Origin: Defluviitaleaceae bacterium
Lineage (GTDB): Bacteria > Bacillota > Clostridia > Lachnospirales > WQUN01
DNA: 17,970 bases
Assembly (NCBI GenBank): GCA_009783525.1
Contig: WRDG01000014.1
Span: 1 to 17,970, forward strand
Direction of reading: 5' to 3'
Of this stretch, positions 1 to 6,314 are shown one piece after another; the first letter of the stretch is position 1; every line of letters begins with the position of its first letter. The notes under the pieces are model-generated. The model was not told where the DNA came from and did no database searches. It saw only the letters and a list, made by a program, of their open reading frames with translations. Made by a program: the position numbers and the translations under genes.

Positions 1-21
1 AACGGCAGACGTTTTTTTTCC

Positions 22-1560
22 TCACGCATAGTCGGAAGAATAAAACGCGAAGTGCGGCTGCATCATGCCGTTGAACAAACTTCCGTCGCATTCCTTAAAC
101 AAAAGCAGGCGGAGCTCTTCGAGCTTCTGCGGAAATTTTTCTGCGAGGTTGTTTTCTTCACGCGGGTCGTCTGCTGTGTTGTACAGCTCGAAAACTATTT
201 GGTCGGGCACTATAAACCAGTAGGGGAACTGTAAATTTTTAAAGTGGGTGCGGATCTTCCAGCCGTCCTTCGTGATAAGTGCGGGGCCTCTGCCGCCCGC
301 GTAAACGACGTAATCGTGACCGGCAAAATTATTTTCGTTTCCGGTTAGCAGCGGCAGGTAGGAGATGCCGTCCTTGCCGAAGCCTTCGTCCGCGCCGAGC
401 ATATCGGCTATCGTGCTTAAAAAATCGTAGTTTGCGGCCATGCGGTCACAGATGGAATTTTCGGCGACGACTCCCGGCCACCTGACTATAAACGGGATCC
501 GCGTGCCGCCTTCGAAGTTGGTGGTTTTTTTCCCGGTCAGGCCGTCGTTGCCGTCGAAGATGTCGCCGTAATCTTCCGACGTGTAGCGGACGTTGAGGTG
601 GTCCACGGCTTCGCCGCGTATGTTGAAGTTGTCGGGGAAACCAGTGCGCTCAGACTGGTAATAACATTCGTGGCCGTTGTCCGCGGCGAAGATCACCATC
701 GTTTTTTCGGTAAGGTTAAATTTTTCGAGCGTGTCCATTATCAAGCCGACGGTGTTGTCGAGGCGCAGCACCATCGAGGCGTAAACCTTTTCCATCTTGG
801 TGAAGTCGCCGCGGTGCTCGACGCGGGGGTCGATTTGCGGGATCGAAAGCAGGCCGTGCGGCAGCTGCGAAGGGTGGAACAAAAAGAACGGCCCGTCCCT
901 GTGCTTTTCAATGTAGGCGCAAATCTTTTCGTCGAACATGTCCTGCGAATAGACTTCGCCTTCTTCCATGAGCGGCACCGACGGATCCTTCATGTGCTTT
1001 TCGAAACGGCTCGCGCCGCAGTCGACCTCGCGGTTTTGCGGGAACACATCGGGCACGCCGTTTTCAAATAAAAACGGCGGGAAAAAGCCGTGGCACATCT
1101 CGTGGTCGTAATAGCCGTAGTGATAGTCCCAGCCGTGCTTTTTTATTTCGTCGCCCGTCGTGGCAAAACCCCATTCGAGCTTGCCGATCTGCCCCGTGCA
1201 ATAGCCGGCCTGTTTAAAGACCATGGGCAAAAAAACGTCGCCCGCCTTTTGCTCGATGCCGGTGTTGTTTATCAGCTCGAACACTTTTGAAAGCGGCAGC
1301 GTGCCGCGCGCGTAGTCTTTGTACAGCCCCGCGCGCGTAAACGTCCAACGCCCGTTGTGGCAGTCGTGCACGCCGCAGATGAGGCTCGCGCGCGCCGGCG
1401 CGCAGATGTGGCAGCCGTACATTCTGTTGAACATCATCCCGCCGCGCCGCAGCCGGTCGATGTTAGGCGTCTCAAGCAACTGCTGCCCGTAGCAGCCGAG
1501 CATCCCGCGCCCGAGGTCGTCCGCGTAGATGTATATGACATTGGGTTTCGTTTCGGCCAT
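22..1560 (-). CDS. Type I (S1 family) sulfatase, complete
   Basis: Predicted to hydrolyse sulfate esters, most likely on a carbohydrate. The 512-residue protein begins with the usual sulfatase strand VIYIYADDLG, whose paired Asp (about residues 14-15) bind the metal. The formylglycine signature follows as C53-A-P-A-R57, then ASLICG. The Cys needs oxidation by an anaerobic sulfatase-maturating enzyme, which is not encoded here. The fourth signature position is Ala where Ser is commonest. A second metal motif, AADNGHE, lies in the middle, and the C-terminal part carries typical FELYNTADDPREENNLA text. The length is normal for the family. The ATG has a GGAGG site 7 nt upstream. No signal peptide is visible, so it appears cytoplasmic. 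It is divergent from an aldo/keto reductase gene across only 53 bp, suggesting shared control. Substrate cannot be read from sequence. Confidence 0.93.
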   Translation of the reverse strand: MAETKPNVIYIYADDLGRGMLGCYGQQLLETPNIDRLRRGGMMFNRMYGCHICAPARASLICGVHDCHNGRWTFTRAGLYKDYARGTLPLSKVFELINNTGIEQKAGDVFLPMVFKQAGYCTGQIGKLEWGFATTGDEIKKHGWDYHYGYYDHEMCHGFFPPFLFENGVPDVFPQNREVDCGASRFEKHMKDPSVPLMEEGEVYSQDMFDEKICAYIEKHRDGPFFLFHPSQLPHGLLSIPQIDPRVEHRGDFTKMEKVYASMVLRLDNTVGLIMDTLEKFNLTEKTMVIFAADNGHECYYQSERTGFPDNFNIRGEAVDHLNVRYTSEDYGDIFDGNDGLTGKKTTNFEGGTRIPFIVRWPGVVAENSICDRMAANYDFLSTIADMLGADEGFGKDGISYLPLLTGNENNFAGHDYVVYAGGRGPALITKDGWKIRTHFKNLQFPYWFIVPDQIVFELYNTADDPREENNLAEKFPQKLEELRLLLFKECDGSLFNGMMQPHFAFYSSDYA

Positions 1561-1613
1561 AAATATCCTCCGTAAAAATTTTTAATGTATAATACAACAA
1601 AGGAGTGGGTTCG
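1561..1613. promoter_or_regulatory. Short divergent promoter region between sulfatase and aldo/keto reductase
   Basis: These 53 bp must drive both divergent genes unless one is transcribed from elsewhere. A perfect TATAAT lies at 1588-1593 on the plus strand, and the opposite strand reads TATTAT/TATACAT in the same place, so the two promoters would overlap. No convincing -35 box is visible. The plus leader would be only about 15 nt. Ribosome binding sites are GGAGG for the minus gene (about 1568-1572) and AAGGAG (1600-1605) for the plus gene. Confidence 0.4.
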
Positions 1614-2534
1614 ATGACACAAAAAATAATCAGCCTCGGCGGAAAAATTGACGCGCCGTCGGTCGCGCACGGCTGCTTCCGAGTCGCGGGCATGACGGAC
1701 AGGGCCGTGGCGGATTTATTAAGCGCGGCAATCGACTGCGGCGTAAATTTTTTCGACCACGCGGACATTTACGGCGGCGGCGAATGTGAAAATGTATTCG
1801 GCCGCGCGGTTAAGCTCGCGGGCATACGGCGCGACGATATCATCGTGCAAACCAAATGCGGCATAGGCAGCGGCCAGTACAATTTCGAAAGGGACTACAT
1901 CATCAAGGCGGCGGAGGGCAGCTTGAAACGCCTCGGCACGGACCGCATCGACATATATCTGCTGCACAGGCCGGACGCGCTGTTCGAGCCGGAAGAAGTT
2001 GCGGAGGCGTTTGACGCGCTGCACGCGGCGGGCAAGGTAAAATATTTCGGCGTGAGCAACCACAACCCGTCGCAAATAAATCTGCTGCATAAATATTTAA
2101 AGGACCGCCTGATCGTTAACCAGCTCCAGTTTTCGCTGGTGCACACCGGGCTTGTGGACTCGGGCCTAAACGTCAACATGAAGAACGCGCAGTCGGTGGA
2201 CCATGACGGCGGCCTGCTCGACTACTGCCGATTGGAAAACATCACGGTGCAGGCGTGGTCGCCGCTGCTGTACGGACATATGGAGGGAGTTTTTTTAGAC
2301 AACCCCGCGTTCCCGGAGCTGAACGAAAAAATAAACGAATTGGCGGAAGAAAAAGGCGTGTCCGCGTCGGCGATAGCGATCGCGTGGATACTTCGCCATC
2401 CCGCAAAAATTCAAGCGATCGCAGGCACGACAAAGCCGGAGCGTTTTAAACAAATGGCAAAGGCAAGCGGCGTCGAGCTTTCGCGGAGCCAGTGGTACGC
2501 ACTGTATCTTGCCGCTGGGAACAAATTGCCGTGA
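1614..2534 (+). CDS. Aldo/keto reductase, YdhF-like
   Basis: NAD(P)H-dependent oxidoreductase of the aldo/keto reductase TIM-barrel family, about 306 residues. The catalytic tetrad is visible: Asp and Tyr in FFDHADIYGGGE, Lys in IIVQTKCGI and His in IYLLHRPD. The text from HADIYGGGECEN through KYFGVSN to the C-terminal WYALYLAAG matches what I recall of Escherichia coli YdhF, so that subfamily is favoured. A GTG at 1605 is in frame, but the ATG at 1614 is chosen because AGGAG ends 8 nt before it. Its TGA overlaps the GTG of the next gene (GTGA), so the two are translationally coupled. The physiological substrate is unknown. Placement opposite a sulfatase and beside a HAD phosphatase suggests a sugar or sugar-acid substrate, which is inference. 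Confidence 0.92.
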   Translation: MTQKIISLGGKIDAPSVAHGCFRVAGMTDRAVADLLSAAIDCGVNFFDHADIYGGGECENVFGRAVKLAGIRRDDIIVQTKCGIGSGQYNFERDYIIKAAEGSLKRLGTDRIDIYLLHRPDALFEPEEVAEAFDALHAAGKVKYFGVSNHNPSQINLLHKYLKDRLIVNQLQFSLVHTGLVDSGLNVNMKNAQSVDHDGGLLDYCRLENITVQAWSPLLYGHMEGVFLDNPAFPELNEKINELAEEKGVSASAIAIAWILRHPAKIQAIAGTTKPERFKQMAKASGVELSRSQWYALYLAAGNKLP

Positions 2535-3184
2535 CGCGCAGGTTCAAGGGAGTCATATTCGACATGGACGGCGTGCTCGTAGACTCCGAGCCGGCAATCG
2601 CCGAAGCCGCGATCCGCGCGCTCGCCAAGTACGGCGTTAAGGCCGTGCGCTCAGACTTCACGCCGTTTGTTGGCGCGGGCGAAGACCGTTTTATCGGAGG
2701 CGTTGCAGAAAAACACGGCCTCGCCTACACAACGAACATGAAAGCCGAAACATACGACGTGTACGACGAAATCATAGGCGAGTACATACGCCTCTACGAC
2801 AACGCCGCGGACTGCGTCGCAAAAATAAAAAGCGCGGGATACATAACCGCGCTTGCGAGCGCCGCCGACCGCCGCAAGGTGGAGGCGAACCTCCGCGCCG
2901 CGTGCATACCCGCGGAACTCTTTGAAGTGCTGCTGACCGGGGAAGACGTTAAAAACAAAAAGCCCGACCCGGACATATATATTTTGGCGGGCAAACGCAT
3001 CGGGCTCTCCCCGTCCGAATGCGTCGTGATAGAGGACGCGGTAAACGGCGTCAAGGCCGCCAAGGCCGCGGGCATGGCCGCCGTGGGCGTGCTGTCCGCC
3101 TTTAGTGCCGAGACGCTTATAGAAGCGGGAGCGGATTACATCATCAAAGACATAAGCGGGCTGCCGGAATTTTTGGGATTGTAA
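2531..3184 (+). CDS. HAD-superfamily hydrolase, beta-phosphoglucomutase-like subfamily
   Basis: A 217-residue phosphatase or phosphomutase. Motif I is FDMDGVLVDSEP, with nucleophile Asp11 and general acid Asp13. Motif II is probably the Ser in ALASAADRRKV, motif III the Lys in KNKKPDPDIY, and motif IV the acidic pair in VVIEDAVNGVKAA. The helical segment between motifs I and II is the alpha-helical cap of subfamily IA, as in beta-phosphoglucomutase and sugar-phosphate phosphatases. The start is the GTG at 2531, overlapping the preceding stop as GTGA. An earlier in-frame GTG at 2492 would extend far into the upstream gene and is less likely. It probably dephosphorylates or isomerises a small sugar phosphate linked to the coupled reductase, but the substrate cannot be assigned. 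Confidence 0.9.
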   Translation: MTRRFKGVIFDMDGVLVDSEPAIAEAAIRALAKYGVKAVRSDFTPFVGAGEDRFIGGVAEKHGLAYTTNMKAETYDVYDEIIGEYIRLYDNAADCVAKIKSAGYITALASAADRRKVEANLRAACIPAELFEVLLTGEDVKNKKPDPDIYILAGKRIGLSPSECVVIEDAVNGVKAAKAAGMAAVGVLSAFSAETLIEAGADYIIKDISGLPEFLGL

Positions 3185-3187
3185 AAA

Positions 3188-3328
3188 AAAAAGCGGCGGC
3201 TGTTTTATAAAGTATTCGATGATTAACTGCAAACCACCGATTTTGCACTTCGCAAAATTCCTCAATGCCGGAATTTTCCTCGCGCAAAATCGAGTTAATC
3301 ATCGAATACTAAACAGCCGCCGTTTTTG
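3188..3328. repeat. Long nested inverted repeat (large hairpin) between convergent genes
   Basis: The left arm has CGGCGGCTGTTT (3194-3205), a 5-nt bulge, then an 18-nt block at 3211-3228 beginning AGTATTCGATG. The right arm carries the exact reverse complements at 3293-3310 and 3311-3322. Inside, CGATTTTGC (3238-3246) pairs with GCAAAATCG (3284-3292), and AAAATTCC (3254-3261) with GGAATTTT (3270-3277) around an 8-nt loop. A-rich sequence precedes it and TTTTT follows, so it can terminate transcription from both sides. It is much larger than an ordinary terminator, so a miniature mobile element or a structured RNA is also possible. Confidence 0.8.
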
Positions 3329-3404
3329 CATAAGCGCTAAAGCATATCGTCGAAGCTTATTTATTTTATGTTGCCGCCGTTGTATGCTTGAGGCTCCCTA
3401 AGCT

Positions 3405-3436
3405 CCTGCTTCAGCAGGTTTGAATATGCATATTCA
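3405..3436. other. Small hairpin followed by a perfect 16-bp palindrome
   Basis: CCTGC TTCA GCAGG (3405-3418) forms a 5-bp hairpin followed by TTT. It abuts TGAATATGCATATTCA (3421-3436), which equals its own reverse complement over all 16 bases. A palindrome like this could be a binding site for a dimeric protein or part of a mobile element end. It lies between convergent gene ends, not in an obvious promoter. Confidence 0.6.
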
Positions 3437-3440
3437 TAAA

Positions 3441-3500
3441 TAACTAACTTGTAAGTAACTAACTTGTTAGTTACTAACTCGTAAGTTACTTATTCGTAAG
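3441..3500. repeat. Four tandem 15-bp direct repeats containing an inverted repeat
   Basis: Four contiguous units start at 3441, 3456, 3471 and 3486: TAACTAACTTGTAAG, TAACTAACTTGTTAG, TTACTAACTCGTAAG and TTACTTATTCGTAAG. Across the second unit boundary, AGTAACTAAC (3454-3463) and GTTAGTTACT (3466-3475) are perfect inverted arms with a 2-nt spacer. The array resembles iterons or a multi-site operator in form, but no replication or repressor gene is adjacent. It may simply be an expanded satellite. Confidence 0.8.
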
Positions 3501-3541
3501 ACAGTATACGCGCCAATCATAATTTATCGCAAGGTTGATAA

Positions 3542-3889
3542 TTATTTTATGATTTTCGCGTCGCCCCAGACGCGCTCGAGGCCGTAAAAGTTTCGGCTGT
3601 CTTTGTCGAACAGGTGGACGATCACGTCGCCGAAATCGAGCAGCGCCCAATTGCAGCTCTCCATGCCCTCCTTGTGCCGCATGGGTATGCCGCGCTTGAC
3701 GAGCGCTTCTTCTGCCGCGTCGGCGAGGGCTCTCATTTGGTTCGGGCTGTTTGCGCCGGCTATCAAAAAATAATCTGCGATTACCGAAATCCCCTGTATG
3801 TCCAGCACGACTATGTCGCGTCCGAATTTTTCGTCCAGCGCGGCGCTCGCCGCCTTGACAGCCGCTAAAAGGTCTGTGTCTGCCTGCAA
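3542..3889 (-). CDS. rsfS: Ribosomal silencing factor RsfS
   Basis: A 115-residue member of the RsfS/YbeB (DUF143) family. Family members bind ribosomal protein uL14 and block subunit joining when nutrients are scarce. Recognisable family text includes VVLDIQGISVIADYFLIA, MRHKEGMESCNWALLDFGDVIVHLF and the end RNFYGLERVWGDA, all typical in order and spacing. The start is TTG at 3889, preceded by AGGAGG at 7 nt, a strong site that settles the start despite the rare codon. It lies 39 nt downstream of the NadD-YqeK gene on the same strand. This is the same order as nadD-yqeK-yqeL(rsfS) in Bacillus, so it is the last gene of an operon. Confidence 0.96.
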   Translation of the reverse strand: MQADTDLLAAVKAASAALDEKFGRDIVVLDIQGISVIADYFLIAGANSPNQMRALADAAEEALVKRGIPMRHKEGMESCNWALLDFGDVIVHLFDKDSRNFYGLERVWGDAKIIK

Positions 3890-3928
3890 AAAATTTCCTC
3901 CTTAAATTATTATGTATAAAACAACGGT

Positions 3929-5119
3929 TTATTTTTTCAATTCGTCCAGGAGCTTTAGGCTCCAGCTGTGGATGGGCCGCCCCTTGTCCTCTTTTACGAA
4001 GCGCAGCGTGTTCCGCACCGCCATTTCGATCGCGCCGTGAAGGTCGCCGGAATTGGCGGCGGCGCGTATCTCGTCGACGCCCGGGTACGGGCCGCGGTAC
4101 GGCTCGGTGTAGTCGGCGAGAAGCACAACCTTGTCCAGCACGCTCATGTTTTTATGCCCGGTCGTGTGGTAGCGGATCGCGCGCAGCACCTCCGCGTCGT
4201 AAACTTTGAAATCGTCGCGGGCAAGCTCCGCGCTCAGGATGCTGTGCGTGAGGTCGATGTCTGCGTTCAAAACGGCGTCGAGTTTTATTTTATAGTGCTT
4301 GCACAACTCTCGCTTGCGGATGTTCGAAAATTCTTTGGCGCAGTCGTGAAGCAGGCCCGCGAGGTAAGCCTTCGCCGGGTCGGCGAGGTACAGGTCGGCC
4401 AAACGAGAGGACTCCTCCGCGACGCCTGTTGAATGGACAAACCTGTGCTTGCTGAGGCGCAAGGCGAGCTGCGCCTTGATCTGTTCGATCCGCATGTGTT
4501 CCAAAGGCGCGTAAAGCCCGTGCTTGTATATAAATTTTTCGACCGGCGGCGGTACAAGACCGGTTATCGTCAGCCCGAGCGAAACCCTTCGCCGCACTTC
4601 CGAGCTTGAAACGTCCGTGCCGGGCATTTCGACGTACTCGAACCCGAACGCCGCAGTTTCGTCGTTATGCGCAACTGCAAAGCCCGGGCGCGGCGCCGCG
4701 ACAAATCTGCAAAGCCCGCGCAGTTCGCTTGCGTTTTTCCATTGCGGGACGTCGGGCACGCTGTCCGTTCCCACGATAAAAAATATTTCTGCCCCCGGCC
4801 TGCACGCGCCGCGAATTTCGCGCATCGTTTCGTACGTGTAGCTCGGCCCTTCGCGGTCGCACTCAATGCGCGAAACGCAAAAGCAGCGGTCGCCCTTGAC
4901 CGTTCGTGCAGTCATCTTAAACCGTAACGCGCTGTCCGTCATGCCGTCGGCGTTTTTATGCGGCGGCCGCGCCGAGGGAATAAAAAGCACGCGCTCCGGC
5001 TGGAACGCGTGCCTCACGGCCTCCGCCGCAAGCAGGTGGCCGTTGTGTATCGGGTCGAACGTGCCGCCCATGACCGCAAGGCGGCGGCATCCGCAAAGAT
5101 CTTTTAATTCTATGGTCAC
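3929..5119 (-). CDS. nadD: Fused nicotinate-nucleotide adenylyltransferase (NadD) and YqeK-type HD hydrolase
   Basis: Bifunctional 396-residue protein. Residues 1 to about 205 are NadD, which makes deamido-NAD from nicotinate mononucleotide and ATP. Visible are GGTFDPIHNGH with the HxGH nucleotidyltransferase motif (His25, His28), IPSARPPHKN, the VGTDS segment and SSSEVRRRV, equivalent to the family's ISSTxxR. From about Met209 a YqeK domain follows, with RFVHSTGV, the HD pair in LLHDCAKE, HTTGHKNM and VVLLADYTEPYRG. YqeK proteins are HD-domain hydrolases of diadenosine tetraphosphate. In Bacillus these are two adjacent genes; here one frame runs through both. The start is a GTG overlapping the upstream stop as GTGA. 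It is cotranscribed with the URO-D gene upstream and rsfS downstream. Confidence 0.95.
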   Translation of the reverse strand: MTIELKDLCGCRRLAVMGGTFDPIHNGHLLAAEAVRHAFQPERVLFIPSARPPHKNADGMTDSALRFKMTARTVKGDRCFCVSRIECDREGPSYTYETMREIRGACRPGAEIFFIVGTDSVPDVPQWKNASELRGLCRFVAAPRPGFAVAHNDETAAFGFEYVEMPGTDVSSSEVRRRVSLGLTITGLVPPPVEKFIYKHGLYAPLEHMRIEQIKAQLALRLSKHRFVHSTGVAEESSRLADLYLADPAKAYLAGLLHDCAKEFSNIRKRELCKHYKIKLDAVLNADIDLTHSILSAELARDDFKVYDAEVLRAIRYHTTGHKNMSVLDKVVLLADYTEPYRGPYPGVDEIRAAANSGDLHGAIEMAVRNTLRFVKEDKGRPIHSWSLKLLDELKK

Positions 5120-6177
5120 AGCGTTTCCAGCGCGGCTTCGCTCATCGCCTTGATGTTCGCCGCGGGTACGTTGGGCAGTATTTCTTCATGGCTCGGTGAA
5201 ATTATTACGCCGGGCCCGAGAATGTCTCTCACGCGGCGCACTTCGTCTTTGATCTGCGAGGGCGTCGCGTCAACCAAAAAACTTTGCGCGTCGATTCCTC
5301 CCAAAAAAATCAAATCGTTTTTATATTGCGCAAGGTCGCTTGCTTTCATTCCGGCGGCCTGCGCCTGTATGGGATGAAGCATGTCGATGCCCGCGTCGAT
5401 AAGATCCGGTATCACCCGGTATATTGAGCCGCACGAGTGCATCATTACAGTCAAGCCGTATTTTTTTCCCGTCTCTATTATCCGCCTGATGCCCGGCAGC
5501 ACGAACCTGCGGAAATGCTCCGTCGAAATGATAAGGTCGCGCTGCGTGCCGAAGTCGTTGCCGAAGAACATAATGTCTGCGCGTCCTTTTAAACCGGCAA
5601 AAAATTTATCGTTTGCCGCGACATAAAAATCAACGACCCGTTCTGTCGCGGCCTCCACCACCTTCGGGTTTTCGTGCATGTTGATAAAATATTTTTCCAT
5701 CCCGAAATATCCCGCCAACACATGAAAAAACGGGCACCACATCCCGGTAAAAACCATTTTGTCCGCAAACTTTTCGCAGCGCGCATAAACGTCGGTAAAA
5801 TCGCAGTGGACGGCGTCGGGCCACGGGTGGCTTTCTATTTCCGCGACTGTTTCCGCGTATTCGAAGCAGCCCCCCGCCGCAAGCCCCGCCTTGGGCGTGA
5901 CGCCGAGCGACATGTTGAACATGGGCAGCCCGTCCGGATGCTTGTAGCCGCCTTCCGCGCCCGCCCAGCGGCAGTCGTCGTTTAAGTATTCGTAAATCGC
6001 GTCGGTTTCGGGCTCGATTCCCCACTCGGCGGAAAAAAGCGGAACCGTGCGCGGATTGGGATGCCCCGTCCAGTATGCGCCTTGTGCAGCGCTTTGCGCT
6101 GCGCTTTGTGCAGCGCCCCGCGCTGCGCCTTGTGTTTTGCGCGCGATAATATTGTTAACCTTCTGCCTCGAATTCAA
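5116..6177 (-). CDS. URO-D family protein (methyltransferase-like) with a repeat-expanded N terminus
   Basis: A 353-residue member of the uroporphyrinogen decarboxylase superfamily, nearer to the MtaA/CmuA corrinoid-thiol methyltransferase branch than to haem HemE. H247-S-C249-G matches the HxCG zinc motif of that branch; the later Cys ligand is not obvious, with SPSHEEILPNVP in its place. FFGNDFGTQRDLIIS and IPDLIDAGIDMLHPIQ are typical family text. The best start is TTG at 6177 with AAAGGGG about 11 nt upstream; a stop lies in frame further up and no ATG is available. Residues 16-34 are an Ala-rich stretch from tandem 12-bp repeats, absent from ordinary members. It overlaps nadD by 4 bp, so it is in the same operon. 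Corrinoid or methyl substrate is unknown. Confidence 0.85.
   Translation of the reverse strand: MNSRQKVNNIIARKTQGAARGAAQSAAQSAAQGAYWTGHPNPRTVPLFSAEWGIEPETDAIYEYLNDDCRWAGAEGGYKHPDGLPMFNMSLGVTPKAGLAAGGCFEYAETVAEIESHPWPDAVHCDFTDVYARCEKFADKMVFTGMWCPFFHVLAGYFGMEKYFINMHENPKVVEAATERVVDFYVAANDKFFAGLKGRADIMFFGNDFGTQRDLIISTEHFRRFVLPGIRRIIETGKKYGLTVMMHSCGSIYRVIPDLIDAGIDMLHPIQAQAAGMKASDLAQYKNDLIFLGGIDAQSFLVDATPSQIKDEVRRVRDILGPGVIISPSHEEILPNVPAANIKAMSEAALETL
6085..6132. repeat. Four tandem 12-bp repeats inside the URO-D gene
   Basis: On the plus strand the units are TGCAGCGCTTTG, CGCTGCGCTTTG, TGCAGCGCCCCG and CGCTGCGCCTTG, with a partial copy (GCGCCTTG) before them at 6077. Alternating units give a 24-bp super-period. 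Twelve is a multiple of three, so gains or losses of units keep the reading frame. The stretch encodes QGAARGAAQSAAQSAAQGA. Confidence 0.85.
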
Positions 6178-6314
6178 ACGAGTTGACGCCCCTTTGCCGA
6201 ATATTTTTTACAAAAAAATAATAACATGAAACGGCTGCGTCATGAAATGTTTTTGACCGGCCTTTTTTTTATGCGCCGCGCCGTTTTTTGCGGCAGGCAG
6301 AGCCAAAAATTTTT
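6178..6314 (-). promoter_or_regulatory. Intergenic region upstream of the URO-D/nadD operon
   Basis: These 137 AT-rich bases lie between the end of the methyltransferase-like gene and the URO-D start, and probably carry the operon promoter. Reading leftwards, TTATTAT before a run of T could be a -10 region, but no paired -35 box is clear. GCCGC (about 6277-6281) and GCGGC (about 6290-6294) could form a hairpin. It lacks a T-run in the minus direction, so it is not a convincing terminator for the upstream gene. Confidence 0.3.

Noticed and set aside
1..21. Terminator for the left sulfatase
   Set aside because: Only 21 bases are visible downstream of the stop, which is not enough to show a hairpin.
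3219..3401. 60-residue plus-strand open frame
   Set aside because: It lies inside the large hairpin, has no ribosome binding site and its composition reflects the repeat.
3188..3541. Retron or other reverse-transcriptase-linked RNA
   Set aside because: The hairpins are suggestive, but no reverse transcriptase gene is in the window.
5116..6177. Haem biosynthesis HemE
   Set aside because: The HxCG motif, divergent N terminus and absence of other haem genes favour the methyltransferase-like branch of the superfamily.
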